Assembly: GCA_963575745.1 (NCBI GenBank)
Contig: CAUYUJ010006524.1
Location: 275,001-339,000 of the forward strand
Reading direction: 5' to 3'
Origin: Prorocentrum cordatum
Taxonomy: Eukaryota > Sar > Dinophyceae > Prorocentrales > Prorocentraceae
Length of the DNA: 64,000 nt
Part shown: piece by piece, positions 18,742-26,698 of the stretch
How the letters are laid out: each line of letters starts with the position of its first letter
Numbering within the stretch: position 1 is the stretch's first letter
The notes under the pieces: generated by a model
Told to the model about the DNA's origin: nothing
Database searches by the model: none
The model's input: only the letters and a program-made list of their open reading frames with translations
Position numbers and translations under genes: made by a program

Positions 18742-19159
18742 GCTGACACTCTCGTGCCACCTCCTTGTGCGCGCCGTCAAAAGGACGCGTTCGCCACGGG
18801 GGGCCTTGAGGCGGGCAGGGTGGACTTCCTCACCGAGGAGCGCCTGCAGGGTGCCCTCGCGCGCGCGGAGCTCGAGGCGAGCATCCAAGAGGCACTCGAG
18901 ATCTCCGATGACGCGATTGGCATAGGGGCTGGCCACCAGACAACGAGCGAGCGAGCGGAGGCGGCAGAGCAGCACTTGAAGCTTGAAGCACGGGTCCGGA
19001 AGATCTTGAGAGCGATCGATTCCTTGAATTGGGAGCAGGTGGCATTCGAGTTCGGCGTGATTCTGCGGCGGTCCCAAGAAGGGAACAAGGCCGTGTCCGA
19101 CCTCGAAGACTTTTATCCAGCTGTCTACGGCAAGTTCCGCAACCGTGCCTGCGTTGTGG
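18742..19159 (+). CDS. Exon of unknown host gene (coiled coil)
   Basis: A stop-free frame of about 138 codons beginning after the acceptor CGCCTTTTAG: RVDFLTEERLQGALARAELE, EASIQEALEISDD, then SERAEAAEQHLKLEARVRKI and a more globular end (DLEDFYPAVYGKFRNRACVV). It ends at GGTAGTAAG, a plausible donor. Charge pattern and Leu/Ala spacing indicate long helices. Function unknown; no catalytic motif is seen. A family Q repeat fills the following intron. Confidence 0.6.
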
Positions 19160-19740
19160 GTAGTAAGCCCAGTGGATGTTCGTTGGAATCTCGTGGGAGG
19201 CCGCTCGGGGGCCTCTTGGAGGTTAGTTTTGACGCCTCTTGGGGGCCGTTTTGGGGCTTCCGGGGGGCCTCGTAGGGCCTCTGGGGGGCTCTTGGGGGGG
19301 CCTCTTGGGCGCCTCTTGGGGCCTCCTGAGGTGCCCCTGGGGGCGAAAGGCTCAGATATTCGGCTCGTGTTCTCTCCCTGGGGTCCCCCTTGGGGGCCGT
19401 CCTGGGGCCCTCTTGAAGGCCACTTGGGCCGTGTTGGGGTGGTCTTGAGGGCCTCTTGGGCCGTCTTGGAGCGTCGGATGTCAACATCTGTCTAAAACGC
19501 GAGGAACATCAATGATTTGTGCCTCTGGGGACCCTCTTGGGATACCTCTTTCAGGCCTCTAGGGGCGCCTTGGAAGCCTATTGCGCCATCTTGAGGCCAC
19601 CTTGGGCGTATTCGAGCGATCGTTCGGCGACTCGGGGCCCTCTTGAACCGTCTTGGGGGCCTCCTGGGCCGTCATGGAAGCCTTGGAGAGCCCCAGGGAG
19701 GCGCCATGGCCGCCCGGAGACCCCCCCCGGAGTATGGCCG
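19160..19740 (+). repeat. Family Q repeat filling an intron
   Basis: Irregular units of gggccgtcttgggggcctctt between two coding exons, with a central AT-richer break near 19,485-19,520 (ATCAATGATT), as in the other long Q copies. No ORF is credible. Confidence 0.75.
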
Positions 19741-20620
19741 GTGCACGCGACGAGGTGCGGCCCGACGGGGGGGGCCCCTTACAAGATTACAAATCCTACA
19801 AGACAGCACTTGGCATTCTAGCACCCCTCAACGTGCCAGGGGGCACGGTGGCGGATTGGGAGCATTACGGTCAGGGCCACAAGATGTTGTCTGCATCGCG
19901 CCTCGCGATGGAGGACACCCTCAGCAAGCACAAGCTGAAGGCATGCGAGGAGCTCGGCAGGTTCCTCGAGAAGATCCTGGACGGTATGAAGGTCGAATCG
20001 GGTACCCTCTCCAAGTTTCAATCACAGCTCGAGCTGCTAAGGCACGGCAAGGAGAAGACTCAGAGCTCGCTGGCCACCAACGCGAACATCGCACAGGCGT
20101 CGATCGAGCTGGAGGAGAGACTAGTGAAGGCGCAGCTGACGGGGGCCAAGTCTCTGATGGCCTCGCAGCCACAGCCGACCAGCAAGATAACTTTAGCCCA
20201 GACCCCCGGGCCCCAGGGCAACGCCAGCGACAGCAGCGACGACGGCCTGGATTCCGAGCAGTGTGTCGCTACGGACAACCAGGGAGAAGCCCCCGAGCAG
20301 TTGGCTCAAACGCACGAGGAGAAACGAAAGAAGAAACACCTCGAGCTCGTTACGTCCCTGACCGTGAGCACGACGAGAAGGGGCGAGGAGTGCGTGCACC
20401 TTCTCGAGCAGGCCAATGACAGCATCGCGGTGGCGGCGAAGGAGCTGGAGCGGTCGCTGCGCCGCAACGACTGGGACGAGAAGGGCGAGGATCGGAGGAA
20501 GCAGGCGAAGCTGCGCTTTGAGGCTCAGCAGGCCCTGCTCGCCGAGAGGGCGATGATATGCGGAAGGCTGAACTCCGTGCGCATGCCCGTCCACGAGGAC
20601 CGTAGCTGCCCTGATGCACA
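19741..20620 (+). CDS. Large exon of unknown host gene (helical, acidic middle)
   Basis: About 290 codons without a stop: TALGILAPLNVPGGTVADWE, EDTLSKHKLKACEELGRFLE, KILDGMKVESGTLSKFQSQL, an acidic linker (GNASDSSDDGLDSEQC), then KELERSLRRNDWDEKGEDRR. Codon use is strongly GC3-biased like the neighbouring exons. The left border lies near 19,735-19,745 and the right border near 20,600-20,620, neither fixed. Long helices suggest a structural or scaffold protein. No family is recognised. Confidence 0.65.
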
Positions 20621-20794
20621 CGCATTGAAACGCAACACGTGCCGTGTTCAAAACGTCTGAGTTGAACACGCTGCGTGTTGGCTCGGCCCGTGTTGGCCCA
20701 CGTGTTGTAAAGATTACCGCGCCAGACCTGCGTTTTAAATAGACGTGTTGAGCTTCGCGCCAGCACGCTACATATTGCGTCTTGCGTACTGGGG
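20621..20794. repeat. GTGTTG-rich spacer
   Basis: Repeated ACACGTG/GTGTTG words in both orientations. Non-coding. Confidence 0.4.
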
Positions 20795-20982
20795 CGGCTC
20801 ATCGGGCGCGGCTAGGACGAGGATAAGTCCGTTGCAGAGCGTTCCAGAACGCTCTCAGAGCATTCTGGAAGGCTCGGAGAAGGCCGTGGCGCCCGACACA
20901 TTCGTCAGAACCGCGGGATTTCAGAGATTCTCGAGTCATCTTCACACGATTTTATCCTCGTCCTGGCTTCGTCCTAACTAAG
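20795..20982 (+). mobile_element. Family X element, copy 2, ending in a branch-site-like acceptor
   Basis: Ends GGCTAGGACGAGGATAAG and TTTATCCTCGTCCTGGC are inverted. The right side continues GTCCTAACTAAG: CTAAC is a textbook branch-point word directly before an AG at 20,981-20,982, after which coding sequence starts. It therefore looks like a spliced intron built from an X element. Confidence 0.7.
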
Positions 20983-21187
20983 ACGAGGACATGTTCACCT
21001 GTGGGAGCCTGTCCACGGCGGGCATGGCCGCCTCCGCAGACCTGCTGTCCGTGGCGAAGAAGGCGGCAAATTTCAGGAACCGTCTGGCTAGCAAGCAGGC
21101 CGAGGGCCAGAGGCGAGAGCTGCTGGACAAGGAGCGCTCGCACGAGGACCAGCTGCGGGAGGTGCTCGAGGAGCAGAAACCTGCATC
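20983..21187 (+). CDS. Exon of unknown host gene (helical)
   Basis: After the AG at 20,981-20,982: EDMFTCGSLSTAGMAASADL, LSVAKKAANFRNRLASKQAE, GQRRELLDKERSHEDQLREV, LEEQK. Basic/acidic helix typical of a coiled coil. The right border is near 21,187 where an R element begins (GCATCAACATAAAC; a GC donor is possible). Confidence 0.6.
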
Positions 21188-21542
21188 AACATAAACTTCG
21201 GAGGAGTGAAAAGTACCCATACCGCTACCCTTCCCATATTTCCCCCTTTGGAGGCCTCTTCGGAGGCCCTCGTTGCCACCGCTGGAGTCGCCTCGAACTT
21301 CCGGTCAAAACGCAGCCTGGGAGAGGTCCGGGGTGTCGCGGTATCAGTATCTTCTGGCTTCCCCAGAACTATCGGAGGTTCGCGCAGATTTCTTGGATCC
21401 CAGCTGGGCCTCCCTGGCGGCCTCTGGCACTGCCGCGCGCCAGGAAGGGGAGCCAGCGCCGATCTAAGAAATCCGCGCGGTCTTCCACACGTTTCCGTTT
21501 ATGCAGTTTCGTCTGTTCAATCTAGGTGTGTCGCCGTTGCAG
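21188..21542 (+). mobile_element. R element with a K element nested inside (intron)
   Basis: The R part begins CATAAACTTCGGAGG, is broken at 21,205-21,371 by a K element, and resumes with ggttcgcgcagatttcttgg. The K element is flanked by TCGGAGG on both sides (21,198-21,204 and 21,372-21,378), a 7-bp duplication of R sequence, so K jumped into R. The whole ends with ctaggtgtgtcgccgttgcAG, an acceptor for the exon at 21,543. Confidence 0.8.
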
Positions 21543-21806
21543 GCGTGTTGGGCAGCAGGTGGCCATGGAGTTCGGCGACGAGCTGTGGACGGTGGGGGGA
21601 GAGGACCCGTGCACCGTGCATTTCAATCGCAACCCGCGCGAGTTCGTCCTGCCGGCGGTGAAGACCCTCACAGGCTTGGTCGTGTCAGAGGCTGACACCG
21701 GCTCCGACATCGAGCGGGCCGTGGACCTGAAGACCTCGCTGAGGGCTGTGGAGAACTGCCTCGTGGAAGAAGCCCGGGAGCGGATAGCAAACCGGGAGAA
21801 GGTCGA
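21543..21806 (+). CDS. Exon of unknown host gene, interrupted by a V element
   Basis: Following TTGCAG: RVGQQVAMEFGDELWTVGGE, then a globular stretch (VHFNRNPREFVLPAVKTL) and a helix (VDLKTSLRAVENCLVEEARE, RIANREKV). The frame runs into a V element whose 5-bp duplication GTCGA is in frame. Joining across it gives NREKV-EKGKSYESLQR without a break. No family is recognised. Confidence 0.65.
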
Positions 21807-21980
21807 CCAGACGTAAGAGTGACCCTTCGTTGGAGTGACCTTGGTAGGGGCTCATCGTGGCCCCCCCGAACGCTGAGCGCGTTGCGTCAGCGGCGACCTG
21901 CGCGCTTGGATTTGGCCACCTTGCGCCCCCTCGGTCCGCGCACCAGAGCTCACTCCTACCCAGGGCCACTCTTGCGTGTA
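21807..21980 (+). mobile_element. Family V TIR element inserted in coding sequence
   Basis: A 174-bp element. The left end CCAGACGTAAGAGTGACC and the right end, whose complement is TACACGCAAGAGTGGCC, are inverted. GTCGA flanks it (21,802-21,806 and 21,981-21,985). Removing the element plus one GTCGA restores the reading frame exactly. GTAAGAG lies 6 nt inside the left end and TAG closes the right end, but GT-AG splicing there would shift the frame by one, so splicing would have to be non-canonical (TC-AG at the duplication). Confidence 0.85.
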
Positions 21981-22402
21981 GTCGAGAAGGGGAAGTCCTA
22001 CGAGTCCCTGCAGCGAGCGAACAAGACGGCCATGGCCTTCGACGGCCTCGTCCGCGAGCTCGCGTCCCTGCTCGGGCAGCCCGCCGACGCAACGCCAGAG
22101 GCCCCGCAGCCCGCCGCGGAGGCCCTCGGCCACGAGCCGCCGGAGGTCCCCGGCGCGGGCACGCAGCGCAGCGCCGCCCGCGCGAGTCTCGCCCGCTCGA
22201 GCGAGCCGCCGGAGGTCCGCCGCGCGGGCACGCGGCGCAGCGGTGCCCGCTCGAGCGTCGCCCGCTCGAGCCTCGCCCGCTCGAGCCTCGGCCACGAGCC
22301 GCCGGAGGTCCCCCGCGCGGGCACGCGGCGCAGCGGTGCCCGCTCGAGCGTCGCTCGCTCAAGCATCGGCGGCCCGGGCACAGGCGATGTCGGTGGCAAA
22401 GC
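21981..22402 (+). CDS. Exon of unknown host gene with Arg/Ser-Ala repeats
   Basis: EKGKSYESLQRANKTAMAFD, GLVRELASLLGQPAD, then a low-complexity tail of repeated blocks (EPPEVPGAGTQRSAARASLA; RSSVARSSLARSS). The DNA of the tail is an imperfect tandem of about 66 bp (ccggaggtcc.c.gcgcgggcacg). It ends near gatgtcg/GTGGCA, where the D element begins. Function unknown. Confidence 0.6.
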
Positions 22403-22403
22403 G

Positions 22404-22714
22404 TGGGAGTCTCGTGCACCTTCGTAATGGGAGCCCTGCCGATGAGCGTCTGGTAACCGATGAGGTAGCGCCGATTTACAGCGTCGACTGGCGTCGCCTG
22501 GCGTTGGTCAGCTTCGATTTAGCGTCGATTAGCGTCGGTTCGCAAGACCCAGCAATGATTGGCCTGTTTTCCACCACCACTACTAGAAGTTGGAGGGGGA
22601 AAAGAGGTGAAGAGGAGGAGGACGAGGAGGAGGAGGACCCCCTCCCCCTCCTACTTATGGTGGTGGTGGTGGAAAACAAACCCATCAAGCAAGATGGAAT
22701 GGGAGGCTCCCGCG
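22404..22714 (+). mobile_element. D repeat carrying a C element
   Basis: The D repeat (GTCGATTAGCGTCGGTTCGC and similar words) has a second copy at about 31,400-31,560. Here it is split by a C element at 22,556-22,687 (ends TGATTGGCCTGTTTTCCACC and GGTGGTGGAAAACAAACCCA + TCA, GGA-rich middle) flanked by AGCAA (22,551-22,555; 22,688-22,692). The D copy at 31.5 kb lacks the C element and has a single ACAA at the same point, an empty site. Confidence 0.8.
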
Positions 22715-22906
22715 GGTTGCCGCCGAAGGCGAGTCCTCGCTGTTCGAGGTGTTCGGCGAGGAGGACTCCGAGGCCGAGAGCGGGCTCGAGGGGGAGGCGC
22801 GGGCCCTGCTGCCCGGGGTGGGCGCCCAGAAAGCCAGCGGGAGCGCCTCGCCGTCAGCGGCGGCGTCCACCTGGGGCTCCGGGCGCGTCGAGGCGGAGGA
22901 GAAGCT
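22715..22906 (+). CDS. Exon of unknown host gene (acidic)
   Basis: SSLFEVFGEEDSEAESGLEG, EARALLPGVGAQKASGSASP, then GRVEAEEKL. Acidic and probably disordered. The frame continues across the following TIR element: joining at the shared AGCT gives AEEKL-SPLVHALASPLLQKALFD. The left border is taken after the D element and is approximate. Confidence 0.55.
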
Positions 22907-23297
22907 TCGGCCACAAAAATATACACAGACACCCTCCAATGGATAAGACTCAGTGGCAACGATAGGGGGGATAGGCCTAGGTGGGGATGCATCGACCCCC
23001 AATCGCCCATTGACCGCCGATAGGGGCCCGATAGCCCCAACCTGCCCTGGAAGATGCGGATTCACTATTGGAGGCCTAGTGCCAATCGATCGGCGATGTA
23101 TCACCGATTCCAGGTCGATGCATCCCCCCATATGACAGTCCCCCCTCGTTGCCCCTCAAAGACCTGGGCCTCAGGAGAGTGCGGCGGTGTATAAATCACC
23201 ACTGGGAGCCGGCGTCTTTCTACACCGCCGCCCACCCTGAAGATACATACAATATTCGTTGGAGGATGTCTGTGTATTCATATTTTCGTGGCCTAGG
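22907..23297 (+). mobile_element. TIR element with M core, inserted in coding sequence
   Basis: A 391-bp element. About 37 bp at each end are inverted (left GGCCACAAAAATATACACAG + ACACCCTCCAATGGATA; right ATATTCGTTGGAGGATGTCT + GTGTATTCATATTTTCGTGGCC). AGCT flanks it (22,903-22,906 and 23,298-23,301), and removing element plus one copy keeps the host frame open. The middle holds a family M segment and a GATGCATC-rich inverted stretch. Confidence 0.8.
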
Positions 23298-23359
23298 AGC
23301 TGTCGCCACTGGTCCACGCCCTGGCGAGCCCGCTGCTGCAGAAGGCTCTGTTCGACACC
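23298..23359 (+). CDS. Short exon of unknown host gene
   Basis: SPLVHALASPLLQKALFDT, continuing the frame of the acidic exon. It ends in GAAGGCTCTGTTCGACACC, which is duplicated at 23,626-23,644. Confidence 0.55.
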
Positions 23360-23644
23360 GTCCTCCTGCCTCCCCTCTTCCTTCCTCCTTCGCTTCCTCC
23401 GCGTCCGTCCTCCTGCCTCCCCTGCCCGAGTCCGGGGCTATTGCACATGTGTGTTTTCGTTGCCTTGCGGTCGATACCGATCGCCAGAGTTTCGGCCACG
23501 TTCGCAAGACAGCCTGCAGAGTTGGCTGCCCGCACGGCCTGGGCGTCAACTGTGCAGTTGGTTTCCCGATGCCGTTCCCCTCAGCGGCAGAGCAAATCTC
23601 CCCAATTCGCGCGGCAACCGCCAAAGAAGGCCCTGTTCGACACC
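23360..23644 (+). mobile_element. Insertion or intron between 19-bp direct repeats
   Basis: GAAGGCYCTGTTCGACACC occurs at 23,341-23,359 and 23,626-23,644 (18 of 19 match). Deleting the segment with one copy joins LLQKALFDT to RAKAKAGARDLEL in the same frame. The left part is pyrimidine-rich (cctcctgcctcccctc). No inverted ends were recognised, so it may be an introner-type insertion or an ordinary intron made by duplication. Confidence 0.6.
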
Positions 23645-23918
23645 AGGGCGAAGGCCAAAGCGGGGGCAAGGGATCTGGAGCTGATGGTGAGCGCCACTGG
23701 GCGCCTGGACCGAGAGGTGTCGGAGCGCGCGAGGTTCGCCTCCAGGTGCGAGGAGCTCGAGCAGCTCCGCGGCGAGGTCCGGGCGAAGACGGAGCTGCTG
23801 GCGAGGCAGCGGCGGAGGGCCCTGGAGGCCCAGGAGCTGCCCGAGGCCGAGCGCGCGCCCGAGCTGCTGCGGGTGCTGGAGGGCGTGCGCGACGGCGTGG
23901 CCGCCGCTGGACCCGCCA
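23645..23918 (+). CDS. Exon of unknown host gene (coiled coil)
   Basis: RAKAKAGARDLELMVSATGR, LDREVSERARFASRCEELEQ, LRGEVRAKTELLARQRRRAL, then EAQELPEAERAPELLRVLEG. A continuous charged helix without Pro for about 80 residues, so a strong coiled-coil candidate. It runs into a V-type left end (ACGTGCGAGAGTGACC) at about 23,917. Confidence 0.65.
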
Positions 23919-24238
23919 CGTGCGAGAGTGACCTCTCTCGCCGGAGTGCCCTCTGACGCTGGGTCGGGCGCGTGCCTCTATACGGGAGGATTGCTCAAGC
24001 AAGTAGTGAAGGGATGGTCCAGGGACGAGCTTTAGACGAGGTTTGAAGATGCTTGGACCACTGTTCCTTTTCCTTAAGAAAAAAAACAAACACTGTGGGA
24101 AAACACACACACACAAAAACACACACACACACACAAAAACACACAGTGTCTGTGTGTGTGTGTTTTCCCAGAATGTGTGTTTTTCCCACAGTGTCCGCCT
24201 GTAGGAGGACGTGCCCGACCTCACTCTGGCGCGTGGCT
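23919..24238 (+). mobile_element. V-like element with an A element nested inside
   Basis: The outer ends ACGTGCGAGAGTGACC and CTCACTCTGGCGCGT resemble the family V inverted ends. Between them lies an A element (about 23,961-24,221) with ends GTCGGGCGCGTGCCTCTATA and GTAGGAGGACGTGCCCGAC. The A element itself holds a CACTGTGGGAAAACACACAC / GTGTGTGTTTTTCCCACAGT hairpin with CA/TG runs. The order of events is therefore V, then A, then repeat growth. Confidence 0.6.
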
Positions 24239-24338
24239 TCCGCGGGGGGCGCGGCGCGGCCCACAGCCCAGAGGCACGCTGGCTGCCACTGCCGCGCCGC
24301 ACGCAGCGGTCGGCAGGCCGCGCGAGCGGAGGCTACCG
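24236..24338 (+). CDS. Putative short exon
   Basis: GFRGGRGAAHSPEARWLPLP then RRTQRSAGRASGGY, ending at CCG/GTGCCC. GC-rich and stop-free between two elements. No similarity is recognised. Confidence 0.4.
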
Positions 24339-24394
24339 GTGCCCAGGTGCACTCCCTGGGGCTCCGACGTCGCGACTTTTGCCTCCCATGGGAT

Positions 24395-24730
24395 CCGATG
24401 CTCCAACGGAAATCGGAGCGGGCGGCTTTTGGCCGCTTTCGGCCTCCGGGGGCCCTCGCCGGGCCTCGGGAGCGTCGGGAGCGTCAACAAACGACTCAGG
24501 ACGAAAAGCCGGTCGCGGGGAAGCGGTCCAGACCTCCGCGGCCCACGCATCGAAAAAATTGGAGCAGCCGGATGTCTGGGTTCATGGCGTGGACTACCAT
24601 GCAGGGGTCTGGACCCCTTCCCCAGAATCTGCTGTTCCTCCGGAGTCGTTGTTGCTGACGGTCCCGAGGCCCAGCCAGGGCTCCTAGAGGCCACAAATAG
24701 CGGAAGACATCGCCGTGATTTTCTCACGAC
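24395..24730. mobile_element. Family J palindrome (two head-to-head copies)
   Basis: Left half 24,430-24,600 reads in J orientation (CTCGCCGGGCCTCGGGAGCG ... GATGTCTGGGTTCATGG). The right half 24,600-24,725 reads J in reverse (GGTCCCGAGGCCCAGCCAGG ... GCCACAAATAGCGGAAGACA). J may thus be a TIR element whose single copies elsewhere are halves. 24,730-24,960 is unassigned. Confidence 0.65.
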
Positions 24731-24959
24731 GCGCTCGAGGGTGTCTGAGACCACCTCCTGGCTTTCGGGTCATAGCTCGGCTCTCCGGCGGCCGTTCGGG
24801 GCAATCAGGGCACCCCTGGCTGCCGGAAATCACCCCGCAGTTGGAACCGCTCCACCACAACAATCCGTTCAAAGTCGGTCCCCTGACCCCTCCTGGGCTC
24901 GTTCTGGCCAGCTCTCCGAGCAGCGTCCCGCCTGGCGACGAGCCCCTCCAGAGCCCCTC

Positions 24960-25450
24960 CAGATCATCCGAGACGACGACTTCGAAACCAGGGGCCGCTC
25001 CTGCGTGCGGCCCCGCCGGAGGAGCGGAGATGGCCGAGCGGCTGCTTCGCGTGGCCCTTGGCGCGCCGCCCTCCGGCGGGAAGTCGGCCGCCCGGCGGCG
25101 CTCCGCGCTGCGCCCGGCGGGCAGGAGGCCGTCGCAGCAGGTCGGAGGGCGCCCGCGCTACGCCCGCACCGATCCCGAGCCCGGCCCCTCCGTGGGCCCC
25201 TCGGCATCGCTCGGCCGCGTGCACGCCTCTTCCTCCGCGGGGGCCGCCGAGGAGCACCCCGGATCCGCTTCGGAGCCCGAGCGCGCGGCGAGGGGGAAGA
25301 GCGCACGGGGAACGGGCGCCCGAGCGGTGGCGAGGCCCAGGGCCGGCGTGTCCTCCCGGCCTGGTCCGCAGGGCGTGCAACACCGAGCCCGGGGCCTCAG
25401 ACGGGCCCGGCCCGGGTCGGTGCGGGCGTGCCTCGACGGGCCCAGGGCTC
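24960..25450 (+). CDS. Putative exon(s), Arg/Pro/Ala-rich
   Basis: Frame with MAERLLRVALGAPPSGGKSA, ARRRSALRPAGRRPSQQ up to CAGCAG/GTCGGA at about 25,140, a good donor. A stop-free Arg/Pro-rich frame continues to about 25,450 but is probably intron. The start is chosen as approximate; the ATG at 25,030 is internal. Confidence 0.35.
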
Positions 25451-25527
25451 TCCATATAGAACCGTCGGCGCTCGGAGCTCCGCGCGGGTGCCTGGGATCT
25501 GCGCCGGAGCCCCCCGACGGCGCCTCC

Positions 25528-25684
25528 TGGTGGGCCTGTCTTCCACCACCGCCATCAGCTGGACGGGGGGAAGGAGGAGGAAGACGAGGAGGAGGAGGAG
25601 GAGGAGGAGGAGGAGGAGGAGGAGGAGGAGGATCCCCTCCCCCTCCAACTTATAGTGGTGGTGTGGTGGAAAACAGGCCCATCA
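25528..25684 (+). mobile_element. Family C TIR element, copy 2
   Basis: A 157-bp element with ends TGGTGGGCCTGTCTTCCACC and GGTGGAAAACAGGCCCATCA, a long inverted pair, and an expanded (GGA)n centre at 25,570-25,632. The exact 5-bp duplication CCTCC flanks it (25,523-25,527; 25,685-25,689). Same family as 22,556-22,687 and 63,951 onward. Confidence 0.85.
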
Positions 25685-25689
25685 CCTCC

Positions 25690-25800
25690 GGAGCCGCCCC
25701 TGGCGCGCTCCGCGCTCCAGGGAGGGGGGTCCGGTGCAGATCCAAGGAACCCGCGCGGAGCTCCAAGACTTCGTGTTTCTGCCGTTTCTCTGGGCATCGC
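25690..25800 (+). repeat. Family R half-copy
   Basis: gccgcccctggcgcgctccgcgc, gatccaaggaacccgcgcgg and agctccaagacttcgtgttt match the right half of R elements. The left half was not found. 25,800-25,970 is unassigned. Confidence 0.6.
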
Positions 25801-25969
25801 TCGGGCGTGTGCATATCTTCTCGGCCAAGACCATCGAGGAGCATCTCCGATCCTCTTGGGAAGCACTAGGCGCACGGAGCCGAAAAAGGCACGGGGAATG
25901 GATGTCCGAGCGATGGCAAGCTCTCCCGTGCCCAGAACCTCAAGCCGAGACGGCGGCTACGAAGGAGAG

Positions 25970-26245
25970 GGAGGGATGGAGGGAGGGAGGGAGTGCAGGG
26001 AAGGTAGGGAGGGAGGGAGGGAGGGAGGTAGGAGGAGGAGGAGAAGGAGGAGAAGGAGGAGGAGAAGGAGGAGGAGGAAGAGGAGGAGGAGGAGGAGGAG
26101 GAGGCAGGACGGAGGAGGAGGAGGAGGAGAGGAGGAGGAGGAGGAGGGAGGAGGAGGAAGAAGGATAAGGAGGAGGAGGAGGAGGAGGAGGAGGAGGAAG
26201 GAGAAAGGAGGAGGAGAAGGAGGAGGAGGAGGAGGAGGAGCCGAG
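25970..26245 (+). repeat. (GGA)n/(GGGA)n purine tract
   Basis: About 275 bp of GGA, GGGA and AGAAGG units. Reading frames are artefacts. 26,246-26,495 is GC-rich and stop-poor on both strands but without a defensible exon border. Confidence 0.95.
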
Positions 26246-26495
26246 AAAAGAGCACCCCGAGGCTCAGACTCCAGGAGGCTCTGTAGCGTCGGCGCCCTCC
26301 CTGTTAGGCGGGCTCGAGGCGGGCGTCGGCCGGCGAGGCCGAGGAGCGGGCGGCGGAGATCCGGCGGCTGAGGCGCAGCGGGCGGGAGCAACCGGCGCTC
26401 CGCCCTCCCCAGGCGCCTCTCGCGGAGAGCTGGCTGCCGGCAGCTCTGTGCTGCCCGCGGCGACGGGGGCTGGAGCCAGAGGGAGCGGGGAGCAT

Positions 26496-26580
26496 TCCTC
26501 CTCCTCCTCCTCTTCCTCCTCCTCCTCCTTCTGCTCCTCCTCCTCCTCCTCCTCCTCCTCCTCCTCCTCCTCCTCCTCCC
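26496..26580 (+). repeat. (TCC)n tract directly before the SL relic
   Basis: About 85 bp of TCC/TTCC ending at the first base of the SL relic. Confidence 0.95.
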
Positions 26581-26616
26581 CCGTAGCCAATTTGGCTCAA
26601 GCCATTTTGGCTCAAG
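26581..26616 (+). other. Tandem spliced-leader relic
   Basis: Positions 26,581-26,601 match the dinoflagellate SL (CCGTAGCC... to ...GGCTCAAG) at 20 of 21 bases. They are followed without gap by CCATTTTGGCTCAAG (26,602-26,616), the exact last 15 bases of the SL. That 15-base form arises when a later SL is trans-spliced onto the AG inside an older SL copy (CCGTAG/CCATTTT). It therefore records at least two rounds of trans-splicing and reverse transcription of this gene's mRNA. Confidence 0.93.
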
Positions 26617-26698
26617 GCAGCTGGCCAGGTCAGCAATTTCCCAGACCGGCCTCCCAGGAGGCCACTCAGTGTCTTTCGCGCTCACACAGGTTGCAGCC

